Positions 51,271-60,122 of a stretch of 64,000 nt of DNA are shown in pieces; within the stretch, counting starts at the first letter, position 1, and each line of letters begins with the position of its first letter. The notes beneath the pieces were generated by a model. It was not told the DNA's origin and searched no databases. It worked only from the letters and a program-made list of their open reading frames with translations. Source of the stretch: Streptomyces uncialis (lineage in GTDB: Bacteria > Actinomycetota > Actinomycetes > Streptomycetales > Streptomycetaceae); the NCBI RefSeq assembly GCF_001905345.1, contig NZ_LFBV01000010.1, positions 744,980-808,979 on the forward strand, given 5' to 3'. The translations under genes and the position numbers were made by a program.

Positions 51271-52551
51271 TCAGTGCTTGGCGCGCCGCGGCCGCGACCG
51301 CTGCCGCTCCGGACCCGTGGGCCACAGCCGCAGCCGCCGCCCGGCCGCCAGGTCCTCGACCCAGCCGACCGCCAGGATCATCAGCGCGATCAGGGGCCAG
51401 ACAAGGATCAGCATCCACAGCTGGAACGTCGCGGTGAGCACCCGCATCGACCCCTCGTCCATGAACGGCAGGTCGTAGAACTTGTCGATGATCAGGATCG
51501 TCCCCATGATCAGCGTGTTGTGCCAGAGGTAGATCGTCACCGCCCGGTTGTTGAAGAGCGTGATCACCTTGTCGAAGCGGGCGAGCCGGCCCGGCAGCCG
51601 CTGCCAGGACGGCGCGTACACCAGGAGGATCGCGACCGCGCCGAACGACCAGGTCGCCTGGGCCAGCGGGATCTCGTTGAGGTCCATGCCGTTGTCGGTG
51701 GGGTGGCCGGACGCCCACCACAGGCCGAAGGACATGATCAGCGCCGCCACGGACACGGTGATGTAGCGCGGGAGCCGTGCCAGCACCCCGTCCTGATGGG
51801 CGAAGCCGAGGACCCAGCATCCGGCGAAGACGGCGAAGTCCCGGACGGCGTAGCCCGTGGAGCCGGGGATGTCCACCAGGCCCGTACCGACGACGGCCGT
51901 CAGCGCGAGCGGCGCGAGCAGCGTGACCCAGGGCGCGCGGCGGAACGCCCACAGCAGCAGCGGCGACGCGATAACGAACCACAGATAGGCGCGCAGGTAC
52001 CACAGCGGCCCCGCGGCCTGCATGGCCCATGTGACGTCCAGGAGCCCGTTCTCGTGGCCGAGGCTCATGGGGAAGACGGGTGTGCCGAAGGGCACGAACC
52101 AGTTGAGGAGCTTGATCCAGCCCCAGTCGCCGACCTGGTTGGGGTCGTCGCCCGGGTTCCAGCCCGCGAGGAACATCAGCGGGACGATCACCGCGCCGAA
52201 CACCCACAGCGGGGGCAGCAGACGCCGTAGCCGTCCCTTGATCACGCCCCACGCGGACCGCTTGAGCGAGCGGGCCATGAGCGCGCCCGCGAGCGCGAAC
52301 ATCACCCCCATCGAGGGGAACACGATGGTCAGCCAGGCCCAGCCGTAGATGTGGTAGACGACCACCCGGCCGAGCGCGAGCGTGCGCAGCAGATCGAGAT
52401 AGCGGTCCCGGCCGGGGGCCCGCCCGGCGGGTGCGGTGTCCGGCGCCTCGGGCGGGACGGGACCGGCGCGGTGGGTGCCGCGCCCTTCGGCGACCCAATC
52501 GGGCGTGCCGGTGGCGGGGCCCGGTCCGGGCCCCTGCGGGGTGTACGTCAT
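51271..52551 (-). CDS. Acyltransferase-3 family membrane protein of the mat operon
   Basis: A 426-residue integral membrane protein with a disordered head of about 50 residues followed by about ten helices. It is of the Acyl_transf_3 family (PF01757): the RDRYLDLLRTLALGRVVVYHIYGW opening contains the Arg-Asp and the active-site-like His, and the rest is hydrophobic, with NNRAVTIYLWHNTLIM near the end. Family members transfer acetyl or other acyl groups to polysaccharides at the membrane. Its ATG overlaps the stop of the glycosyltransferase gene as ATGA, so it is translated with MatB and is a good candidate for decorating the Mat glycan. That role is inferred from context only. Confidence 0.9.
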   Translation of the reverse strand: MTYTPQGPGPGPATGTPDWVAEGRGTHRAGPVPPEAPDTAPAGRAPGRDRYLDLLRTLALGRVVVYHIYGWAWLTIVFPSMGVMFALAGALMARSLKRSAWGVIKGRLRRLLPPLWVFGAVIVPLMFLAGWNPGDDPNQVGDWGWIKLLNWFVPFGTPVFPMSLGHENGLLDVTWAMQAAGPLWYLRAYLWFVIASPLLLWAFRRAPWVTLLAPLALTAVVGTGLVDIPGSTGYAVRDFAVFAGCWVLGFAHQDGVLARLPRYITVSVAALIMSFGLWWASGHPTDNGMDLNEIPLAQATWSFGAVAILLVYAPSWQRLPGRLARFDKVITLFNNRAVTIYLWHNTLIMGTILIIDKFYDLPFMDEGSMRVLTATFQLWMLILVWPLIALMILAVGWVEDLAAGRRLRLWPTGPERQRSRPRRAKH

Positions 52552-54722
52552 CCCACCGGCCTCCGCTCCGCGTCGGGGGCCGGACGGGCGCCGCCGGGCG
52601 CGGAGCCCACGACACCGGTACGGCGCAGCTTCTGCCAGCGCAGCCGGCCGCCGGTCAGCGCGGTGATCCAGGACTGGAGCAGCACCACGTACATCAACTG
52701 CCGGTACAGGATCTGCTGGAGGGGCAGCGAGATGAGGTGGGTCATCTTCTCGCGGTCCAGCCGGAACGCGTACGCGGCGCAGGCGAGCTGGATCGCGAGG
52801 ACGCCGAGCCACGCGCCGACCGTCCTGGCCGTCGGCCCGAACACCAGCCCGTACAGCAGGAACACGTCGATCAGCGGGGCGAGCAGCGGTCCGAGGACCA
52901 TGAACAGCGAGACCAGCGGCAGTCCGACCCGGCCGAAGCGGCCGGAGGGGCCGCGGTCCACCAGGGCCCGCCGGTGCTTCCAGATGGCCTGCATGGTCCC
53001 GTACGACCAGCGGTAGCGCTGGGACCACAGCTGCTGGACGGACTCGGGGGCCTCGGTCCAGGCGCGGGCCTTCTCCGCGTAGACGACCTGCCAGCCGTCG
53101 CGGTGCATGGCCATGGTGATGTCGGTGTCCTCGGCGAGCGTGTCGTCGCTCATCCCGCCGACCCGTTCCAGCGCGGAGCGGCGGAACGCGCCGACCGCGC
53201 CGGGGATGGTCGGCATGCAGCGCAGCAGGTCGTACATCCGGCGGTCGAGGTTGAAGCCCATCACGTACTCGATGTGCTGCCAGGCGCCGATGAGGGAGTC
53301 CCGGTTGCCGACCTTGGCGTTGCCCGCGACCGCGCCGATCCCCGGGTCACCGAAGGGCTGCACCAGTTCCCGGACGGTGGACGGCTCGAACACGGTGTCG
53401 CCGTCCATCATGACGATGATCTCGTACCGGGCGTTGGCGATGCCCCGGTTGAGCGCGGCGGGCTTGCCCGCGTTGAGCTGGCGGACCACCCGGACGTTCG
53501 GCAGCCGCAGGTCCTCGACGATCCTGGCGGTGCCGTCGGACGAGCCGTCGTCGATGACGATGATCTCGATCGGGTGGTCGCTGTCCATCAGCGAACGCAC
53601 GGTGTTCTCGATGCACTTCGCCTCGTTGTACGCGGGCACCAGCACCGACACCGGTCCGGTGACGGGCGGGCCCCAGGAGAAGCCGCGGCGGCGGACCTTG
53701 CGGGCGTGCAGGAACGACAGCAGCAGCATCAGCCCGAACCGGGTGATGACGAGGAACCCGATCACGGCGAGACCGGCGGCGAGCACCACGGTGATGGTGT
53801 CGGCGGCCTGCACCAGGACGATCCACGCCTGGCCCTTCCAGCGGTCGAGCCCGGTCACCGGCGTGTGCGCGCTCGGTGTCCCGAGGGCCTCGCTGAGGTT
53901 GGTGAACCGGTAGCCCTTGGCCGCGAGGTCGGGGATGAAACGGTCGAGCGCGGCGACGGTCTGCGAGCGGTCGCCGCCCGAGTCGTGCATGAGGACGATG
54001 GCGCCCTTGCCGTCCTTCGGCATGGACCGGCGGATGATCTCGTCGACGCCGGGCTTCTTCCAGTCCTGGCTGTCGGTGTTGTTGACGACGGTCAGGTAGC
54101 CGCGGCTGCCGATGTACTCGGTGACGGGCCAGGACCGGTTGTCGAAGGCGTGCGAGAACGACGAGTACGGCGGCCGGAACAGCGAGGTCCGGATCTGCGC
54201 GGCGCCCGCGAGCGCGAGCTGGTTCTGCGACAGCTCCCAGTCGATACGGCGGGTGGACTGGAGGGACAGGTCGGGGTGGTTGAACGTGTGCAGCCCCACC
54301 TCGTGGCCCTCGTCCACCATCCGCCGGACCAGGTCCGGATGACGGGACGCCATCGTGCCGGTCACGAAGAACACGGCGTGCGCCCGGTGCTTCTTGAGGA
54401 TGTCGAGAACCTTCGGGGTCCACTCGGGGTCGGGCCCGTCGTCGAAGGTGAGCACGACCCGGTCGTCCGGTACGCCGACGGTGTTCAGCCCGCCGCCACG
54501 GACGTCGATCACCGGGCCGCCCTTGCGGACCTCGTCCGGGACCTTGTCGTTGTGGGTGGACCCGGCGATGCGGTGGTCCGCGAGGATCTCGCTGTGCACA
54601 TAGCCGCGCAGCATCAGCATCGCGAACAGTGCCGCGAGCAGCACGCTCGGCAGCAGATAGCGCAGGGGAAGTCTGCGGCGCCGGGGTCCTGCCCTGCGGC
54701 GGCCGCTCTTACGGGAGCTCAT
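52548..54722 (-). CDS. matB: Bifunctional polysaccharide deacetylase / glycosyltransferase, MatB-like
   Basis: A 724-residue membrane enzyme. A basic head and one helix (LLPSVLLAALFAMLML) lead to an extracytoplasmic NodB-type deacetylase domain with TFDDGPD (Asp94, Asp95), HTFNH (His145, His149) and RPPYSSFS. Next comes a membrane segment near residues 310-335, then a family 2 glycosyltransferase domain with VLVPAYNE, IDDGSSDGT, MDGDTV, LAEDTD and the QxxRW signature SQRYRW. Two or three C-terminal helices follow. This matches S. coelicolor MatB, which with MatA makes a PNAG-like extracellular glycan needed for pellet formation (recalled). Its ATG overlaps the matA stop (TAATG). Confidence 0.9.
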   Translation of the reverse strand: MSSRKSGRRRAGPRRRRLPLRYLLPSVLLAALFAMLMLRGYVHSEILADHRIAGSTHNDKVPDEVRKGGPVIDVRGGGLNTVGVPDDRVVLTFDDGPDPEWTPKVLDILKKHRAHAVFFVTGTMASRHPDLVRRMVDEGHEVGLHTFNHPDLSLQSTRRIDWELSQNQLALAGAAQIRTSLFRPPYSSFSHAFDNRSWPVTEYIGSRGYLTVVNNTDSQDWKKPGVDEIIRRSMPKDGKGAIVLMHDSGGDRSQTVAALDRFIPDLAAKGYRFTNLSEALGTPSAHTPVTGLDRWKGQAWIVLVQAADTITVVLAAGLAVIGFLVITRFGLMLLLSFLHARKVRRRGFSWGPPVTGPVSVLVPAYNEAKCIENTVRSLMDSDHPIEIIVIDDGSSDGTARIVEDLRLPNVRVVRQLNAGKPAALNRGIANARYEIIVMMDGDTVFEPSTVRELVQPFGDPGIGAVAGNAKVGNRDSLIGAWQHIEYVMGFNLDRRMYDLLRCMPTIPGAVGAFRRSALERVGGMSDDTLAEDTDITMAMHRDGWQVVYAEKARAWTEAPESVQQLWSQRYRWSYGTMQAIWKHRRALVDRGPSGRFGRVGLPLVSLFMVLGPLLAPLIDVFLLYGLVFGPTARTVGAWLGVLAIQLACAAYAFRLDREKMTHLISLPLQQILYRQLMYVVLLQSWITALTGGRLRWQKLRRTGVVGSAPGGARPAPDAERRPVG

Positions 54723-55489
54723 TACGGCGCGTCCTCCGGTGCCGCGATGGGCCGGCCGCCCTCACCGGCCGGCTGCTCCGGCTCGGCGGGCAGATCGATC
54801 GTGGTGGTGGCGGAGGCCGTGGGCGCGGGGGTGGTGCCACCGGTCGCGCCGGTACCGCCGCTGCCGCCCTCGGTACCGCCGTCGGTGCCGCCCTGCGCCG
54901 GGGTGCCGCTGGTGCCGGTGCCCGGCCGGGTGGTGGCGGCGCCGGTACGGGACGCCGCGGGCGTCGGGTCCGTGGTGGCGGCGGGCGCCTCGGACGCGGT
55001 CTCCTCGTCGGCGATCACCGACTCCGGGGACGGCTGGGCGGGCCGGCCGGTGCTGATGGCCGGGGCGGTGGTGCCCGCCTCGGTGGCGGTCGCCGCCTCG
55101 GACGGGGCGCTGCTCCTCGTCGCGGACGGTTCGACGGGGGCGGCCGGCCTGGGTGTGGTCCTGACCTTCCCGGCGGGCTCGGCCTGCGGATTGGGCAGCG
55201 GCAGCCAGGGCGCGCTGGAGTTGCCGGAGACGACCGTCGCCACGATGACGCACGCGTAGACCGCGCATCCGATGGCGAGGGTCATACCTATGCGCCGGAA
55301 CCGCCGGACCCGGCGGCCCGTCTCGTCCACGAACACCGGACCGTCGGGTTCGGCGGCGGCTGCCCTGCGCTCCGCGATGAGGTCGCCGAGCTCACGGCCG
55401 ACGCCGTCCATCTGGACGGTGACCTCGTTCGGATCATGCGTATGCCCAGGTTGGGCGTCTTCTCGCCAGTTTTCCATGCGTGTGCGCAT
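54722..55489 (-). CDS. matA: MatA-like single-pass membrane protein with Pro/Thr/Ala-rich ectodomain
   Basis: A 255-residue protein. A cytoplasmic head of about 75 residues (QMDGVGRELGDLIAERRAAAAE) is followed by one helix (IGMTLAIGCAVYACVIVATVVSG) and about 155 residues of low-complexity Ala/Pro/Thr/Gly sequence outside the cell. The region has no catalytic fold that I can see. It is placed before and translationally coupled to matB, as in the S. coelicolor matAB operon, so an accessory role in glycan export or assembly is inferred. The start could be this ATG or one four codons later (55477). Neither has ideal ribosome-binding spacing. Confidence 0.8.
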   Translation of the reverse strand: MRTRMENWREDAQPGHTHDPNEVTVQMDGVGRELGDLIAERRAAAAEPDGPVFVDETGRRVRRFRRIGMTLAIGCAVYACVIVATVVSGNSSAPWLPLPNPQAEPAGKVRTTPRPAAPVEPSATRSSAPSEAATATEAGTTAPAISTGRPAQPSPESVIADEETASEAPAATTDPTPAASRTGAATTRPGTGTSGTPAQGGTDGGTEGGSGGTGATGGTTPAPTASATTTIDLPAEPEQPAGEGGRPIAAPEDAP

Positions 55490-55689
55490 CCCCCCACACG
55501 AACATCGCGGGTGCGCTGACGGCGGTGAGCACACGCCGTTCGGCCAGGCCCCCACCTGGCCTGAGCGCCCCCACTACCACGATGTGCTCAGGCGAAGAAT
55601 GTAGCGCACGTGGCCGGTTCCGGCGGTTTCATAGCCAAAACATGGACATGATCACCGGAACTCCCCTGTCTCAAAACCTCTCCGGGGGC

Positions 55690-56545
55690 GGGACGGTCTG
55701 CGCAAGCCGCCTTCGCTTGCGCCTCTGAGCCTGTCCGACTCGCCGCACTTGTCCCTGCGAGGGTCGTTTCCGCTTGCGCTTCTGAGGTCTGTCCGGCGGG
55801 ACGTACTTCGGTCCTGTGCCGTCACTCGTGGGTTTCGCGCAGTTCCCCGCAGGTCGCCTTCGCTTGCGCTTCCTGGGTCTGTCCGGCGGGGCGCACTTCG
55901 GTCCTGTGCCGTCGCTCGGTGGTTTCGCGCAGTTCCCCGCGCCCCTTTGGGGCGCGTTCTGTTTGTTCTTCGGGTCGGTGCCGGTCGGGATTCTCCGTCC
56001 TCGATCCGACACGCTCGGTGCGACGTCCAGCGGATCTACTGAAGAGCATCGGAGTCTGCGAGCAGAGATTCCCGCCCACCCCCTCCCGCAGCAGCGCGAG
56101 TCCGCGAGGAGGGTGGTTCCGCGAGCGAAGGTCCTGCACCCGGAGGACAGCCCCAGGTGGGCGCCCCCAAAGGGGCGCGGGGAACTGCGCGAAAACGAGG
56201 ACGGCCCCGCACCCGAAGAGCGACCGCAATGGGGCAGCACCTCAGGGGCGCGGGGAACTGCGCACCCACGGACGTACCCGCGCGGGAACAAGTACGCCCA
56301 GGTGTGGAACCCCAGGGGCGCGGGGAACTGCGCAAAACCACCGAGCGACCCGCACAGAAACACGTACGGCCAGCCGGACAGACCCAGGGGCGCGAGGAAC
56401 TGCGCACCCGACGAGCGACCCGCACAGGGACAAGTGCGCCCAGCACAAGAAACCCGGGAGCGCGAGCGAAGGCGACCTGCGGGGAACTGCGCACCCGACG
56501 AGCGACCCGCACGGGGACAAGTGCGCTCAGCACAGGAAAGCCAGG
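55690..56545. repeat. Compound inverted-repeat element, copy 3, within a long repeat array
   Basis: The complete element spans 55927-56190, same orientation as copy 1, with a copy-specific segment at about 56020-56038 (GCGACGTCCAGCGGATCT). To the left are three outer units, each with CGCTTGCGC and CTGTCCG (around 55710, 55770 and 55860), one ending in a solo GCGCAGTTCCCCGC at about 55837. To the right are four or more inverted termini (GGGGAACTGCGC at about 56250, 56310, 56395 and 56480). The array fills the space between matA and tmRNA. It contains no supported gene, although several frames are open throughout. Confidence 0.85.
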
Positions 56546-56567
56546 GGGGCCGGGGGCGGGAACGACG

Positions 56568-56599
56568 ACGGCGCCCTTCCCGGGAGGGAAAGGCGCCGT
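56568..56599 (-). terminator. Stem-loop terminator of ssrA
   Basis: ACGGCGCC and GGCGCCGT form 8 pairs, then after one mismatch TTCCC pairs with GGGAA, with a small loop. It begins 44 bases beyond the tmRNA 3' end on the minus strand. Confidence 0.8.
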
Positions 56600-56642
56600 G
56601 ACGATGGGGTGAACAGTGGTCGCACCAGGTGCAACCGCCTGT

Positions 56643-57008
56643 GGAGATGGCGGGAATCGAACCCGCGTCCAACGGTGCGGAACCAGGGCTTCTCCGTGTG
56701 CAGTCCGCTACGAGTTTCTCAGCCCCGAAGATCACGCGGACAAGTCTCCGACGGGCTCAGTCACTGTTTGATTTCCTCCCGGACCCCGTGACCGGGCCTA
56801 GGAGTTTAGTTCCCTAGCTGATGCCAGGATCCGGGTCGGGAACACCCCCGGGCTGACACTTCGCAAGTCGCTACTTAGGCAGCGAGGGCGAAGGAATCGC
56901 GCTTGGAATCGGCGATTATTGGTTGCGACATATGGTTAACGAGATCATTGCCGCTTCCTCGACACGCTTCCCCTGCTTCGACATCCGCTGTCGAAACCGA
57001 TCATCCCC
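56643..57008 (-). ncRNA. ssrA: tmRNA (transfer-messenger RNA)
   Basis: It rescues stalled ribosomes with SmpB. The 5' end GGGGATG pairs with the 3' end CATCTCC (one G-U), and the T-arm GCGGGTTCGATTCCCGC precedes it. The CCA is not encoded. The reading frame at 56913-56878 gives the tag ADSKRDSFALAA followed by TAA, with the ALAA protease-recognition end; the resume codon is read as GCC (56913-56911). The tag start is inferred from the stop backwards, so one or two residues may differ. The smpB gene lies 127 bases upstream on the same strand. Confidence 0.95.
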
Positions 57009-57135
57009 ATGTGTTTTTTTCAAGGTGCACACCCGTCGCTCTCGCGGTGGGTGCGTTCACCATCGTACGTGAACAGCGCGTGCCGGTGCCAGCCTATTCC
57101 CGCGGCGCGGCCGGAGCGGTGCCGCCGGAGGCCGG

Positions 57136-57615
57136 TCAGCCCCGCTCACGCCTGCGGACCGCGGAGATCGCGCGGTCCGTCTCACGGCGGTCCTGCTTCT
57201 CCCGGAGGGTCTGCCGTTTGTCGTACTCCTTCTTGCCGCGGGCCAGCGCGATCTCGACCTTCGCACGGCCCTCCTTGAAGTACAGGGCCAGCGGCACGAT
57301 CGTGTGCCCGGTCTCCTGGGACTTCGCGGCCAGCTTGTCGATCTCCTCGCGGTGCAGCAGCAGCTTCCGCTTGCGCCGGGCCGAGTGATTGGTCCAGGTG
57401 CCCTGGGTGTACTCCGGTACGTGCACGTTGTGCAGCCACGCCTCGTTGCCGTCGAGCTGCACGAAACCGTCCGCGAGGGAGGCCCGCCCCTGGCGCAGCG
57501 ACTTCACCTCGGTGCCCGTGAGGACGAGACCGGCCTCGTAGGTGTCGATGACGTGGTAGTCGTGCCGCGCCTTCTTGTTCTGCGCGATCAGCTTGCGCCC
57601 TTTTTCCTTTGCCAT
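57136..57615 (-). CDS. smpB: SsrA-binding protein SmpB
   Basis: A 159-residue RNA-binding protein that carries tmRNA to stalled ribosomes. The OB-fold core shows IAQNKKARHDYHVIDTYEAGLVLTGTEVKSLRQGRASLADGFV, the LHNVHVPEYTQGT segment and the KRKLLLHREEIDKL block. The basic C-terminal tail (KEYDKRQTLREKQDRRETDRAI) folds in the decoding centre. The ATG was chosen at MAKEKGRK, the usual family start. The upstream S41 protease gene ends 86 bases away, so the two may share a transcript that continues into ssrA. Confidence 0.97.
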   Translation of the reverse strand: MAKEKGRKLIAQNKKARHDYHVIDTYEAGLVLTGTEVKSLRQGRASLADGFVQLDGNEAWLHNVHVPEYTQGTWTNHSARRKRKLLLHREEIDKLAAKSQETGHTIVPLALYFKEGRAKVEIALARGKKEYDKRQTLREKQDRRETDRAISAVRRRERG

Positions 57616-57701
57616 AGTGCGGACATTTTCGCACCACCGAGGGGGTCGGGGGCCAGTCGATTTGCCGGACGGTCCGGTTCGGGGCCGCGGACGGGGTCGG
57701 T

Positions 57702-58991
57702 TCAGGGCTCCGGGTGGTCGCCCAGACCGCTCAGCACCTTCTCGGCCTGGCGTTCCACGGGGTCGGCGGGCGGGGCGGGCGGCGGGGTGCGGGCGGGGTC
57801 GGGCGCGGACGCGGGCTCCGGGGGCGCGGCGGTGTCCTTGGGGGGCGCCTCGGGGGTCTCCAGGTCCGGGGTGATGCCCGTCCCGTCGAGCGCGCGGCCC
57901 GACGGGGTGCGGTAGTGGCCCACGGTGAGTTCCGCGACCGAGCCGTCGGGCAGGGTGCTCGGCATCTGGACGGCGCCCTTGCCGAAGGTCCGGCTGCCGA
58001 CGACGACCGAGCGGCCCCGGTCCTGGAGCGCGCCGGTCAGCAGTTCCGCCGCGCTCATGGTGCCGCTGTCGACCAGGGTGACCACGGGCCGGCGGGTGTC
58101 GCCGCCGGTGCGGGCGTGCAGGGCGCGCTCCTCCCCGCGTACGTCGTAGGTGGCGACCAGGCCGCCGTCCAGGAACGCGGACGCGGCCTCGGCGGCCTCG
58201 CTGACCAGACCGCCGCTGTTGCCCCGCAGATCGAGCAGGACGCCCGCGCCGGGCGGGGCGGAGCGGACCGCCGAGCGGACCTCCGCGCCGCTGCCCCGGG
58301 TGAACGCGGCGACCTTGATCAGGACGGCCCGCGGGTCGGCGGCCCGGCCGACACGTTCGACGGTGACGGGGTCGGTGGTGAGGACCGCGCGCCGCAGTTC
58401 CTCGTCCCAGAGCCGTTCGCCGCGCTGGAGCCGCAGCCGGACGGGCGTACCGCTGGCGGCGGGCCCGGACGCCGCCGTGCTGTCGCCGCGCAGCCGCGCC
58501 ACGACCTCCGTGACGGGGCGTTCGTCGGCCCGGGTGCCGTCGATGTCCCGCACCAGGTCGCCCGCGCGGATCCCGGCCCGGTCGGCGGGGCCCCCGGGCC
58601 GTACCCGGGTGACCTCGATCCGGCCGTCGGCCGTGCGCCGGACCCACAGCCCGACGCCGGTGTACTCACCGTCCAGGGCCTGGGCGAACTCCGCGTAGTC
58701 GGCCTCGGAGTAGACGGCGCCCCAGCGGTCCCCGCTGCGGCTGACCGCGCGTTCGGCGGCCTCCACGGGCGACTTGCCGTCGGCCATCGCGTCGGCCGCG
58801 GCGGCGCTGATGTCCTCCTGGTACGCGGCGGCGGGGCCGGTGCGGGCCAGGGGTCTGGCAAGGCCGTCCGGGGGCGGGCCGCTCCAGGAACCGGCGGCGG
58901 CACCGGTGATGAGAACGCTGGTGAACACCAATGTCAGAGCCGCCCCGCGGCGGACACGGCGGGGGTCTGGGAACAGGTCGGGGCCTGACAT
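57702..58991 (-). CDS. S41 family C-terminal processing protease (CtpA-like)
   Basis: A 429-residue exported or membrane-anchored protease. The N-terminal hydrophobic segment at residues 16-35 is a signal or anchor. A PDZ domain lies at about 107-190 (VTRVRPGGPADRAGIRAGDLVRDIDG). The S41 domain contains VLLDLRGNSGGLV, the catalytic Ser in DSGTMSAAE (Ser313) and the Lys in GSRTFGKGAVQ (Lys338) of the Ser-Lys dyad. It cuts proteins near their C-terminus outside the cytoplasm. The tail is Pro/Ala/Asp-rich and disordered. It lies between ftsX and smpB, the order I recall for Streptomyces. Confidence 0.92.
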   Translation of the reverse strand: MSGPDLFPDPRRVRRGAALTLVFTSVLITGAAAGSWSGPPPDGLARPLARTGPAAAYQEDISAAAADAMADGKSPVEAAERAVSRSGDRWGAVYSEADYAEFAQALDGEYTGVGLWVRRTADGRIEVTRVRPGGPADRAGIRAGDLVRDIDGTRADERPVTEVVARLRGDSTAASGPAASGTPVRLRLQRGERLWDEELRRAVLTTDPVTVERVGRAADPRAVLIKVAAFTRGSGAEVRSAVRSAPPGAGVLLDLRGNSGGLVSEAAEAASAFLDGGLVATYDVRGEERALHARTGGDTRRPVVTLVDSGTMSAAELLTGALQDRGRSVVVGSRTFGKGAVQMPSTLPDGSVAELTVGHYRTPSGRALDGTGITPDLETPEAPPKDTAAPPEPASAPDPARTPPPAPPADPVERQAEKVLSGLGDHPEP

Positions 58992-59174
58992 GCCGGTGAG
59001 TCTAGGACAACGCCGAGCGCCGTACGGCAGGTTGGCCGTACGGCGCTCGGGGCGTATCTCACACCGTGGGGCACGGGCCGCGCATGGACGTACGCCCGCG
59101 CTCATGTGCACGACCCGGGACGCGGGAACCGCTCGCGGTCCGGGGGCGGGAGCGGGCGCGTCCGGGGACGGGCG

Positions 59175-60092
59175 CTACACCTTCAGGTACTTGCGCAGCA
59201 CGACGGACGCGGCGAGTGCCGGCATCAGCACACCGATCGTGAGGACGAGCGGCAGGGTCTTGATGACGGCGTCCCAGCCGATGAAGTTGATCAGCGGCAG
59301 CTTCTCGGCGAGTCCGAGTCCGTGGTCGATCATGAAGTACCTGCCGACGAGCAGGAATCCGCAGGCCACTATCCCGCCGATGAGTCCCGCGACCGCGGCC
59401 TCCATGATGAACGGCGCCTGGATGTAGAACCCGGAGGCGCCGACGAGCCGCATGATCCCGGTCTCACGCCGACGGCTGAACGCCGAGACCCGCACCGTGT
59501 TGACGATCAGCATCAGCGCCACGACGAGCATCAGACCCATCACGGCGAGCGCGGTCACCCGCATCCCGTCGAGGAGTTCGAACAGCGAGTTCAGATACTC
59601 CTTCTGGTCCTCCACCGAGTGCACGCCGTCCCGCCCGGAGAACGCGGTGGCGACGACCTCGTACTTCTCCGGGTCCTTCAGCTTGACCCGGTACGACTCC
59701 TGCATCTGGTCCGGGGTCAGCGAACTCGCCAGCGGGGAGTTCGCGTACTGCTCCTTGTAGAGCTTGTACGCCTGGTCGGGCGACTCGTAGAGCACCTCGT
59801 CGACGACCGGCAGCTTCTCCAGATCGGCCTTGATCCGGTCCTTCTGCGCACCGGTGACCGCGCCCTTCGCGCATGCGGGATCGGTCTCGGCGTCGCTCTT
59901 GTTGCACAGGTAGATCGAGACGTTGACCTTGTCGTACCAGTAGCCCTTCATCGAGCTGACCTGGTCCTGCATCAGCAGGGACCCGCCGAACAGGGCGAGC
60001 GAGAGGGCAACCGAGACGACGACCGCGAAGGTCATCGTCAGATTGCGACGGAGACCGACGCCGATCTCCGACAGGACGAACTGGGCGCGCAT
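59175..60092 (-). CDS. ftsX: Cell division protein FtsX
   Basis: A 305-residue membrane protein. There is one helix near residues 20-42, then a large extracytoplasmic loop (about 43-195) with Cys residues in SIYLCNKSDAETDPACAKG that could form a disulphide. Three C-terminal helices of the FtsX/MacB permease fold follow, including the RRRETGIMRLVGASGFYIQAPFIMEAAVAGLIGG block that couples to FtsE. With FtsE it transmits ATP hydrolysis to cell-wall hydrolases at the septum or tip. The gene follows ftsE by 30 bases. Confidence 0.96.
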   Translation of the reverse strand: MRAQFVLSEIGVGLRRNLTMTFAVVVSVALSLALFGGSLLMQDQVSSMKGYWYDKVNVSIYLCNKSDAETDPACAKGAVTGAQKDRIKADLEKLPVVDEVLYESPDQAYKLYKEQYANSPLASSLTPDQMQESYRVKLKDPEKYEVVATAFSGRDGVHSVEDQKEYLNSLFELLDGMRVTALAVMGLMLVVALMLIVNTVRVSAFSRRRETGIMRLVGASGFYIQAPFIMEAAVAGLIGGIVACGFLLVGRYFMIDHGLGLAEKLPLINFIGWDAVIKTLPLVLTIGVLMPALAASVVLRKYLKV

Positions 60093-60122
60093 CGCGTGCT
60101 TTCTGCCTTTCGGTACGTCGTG

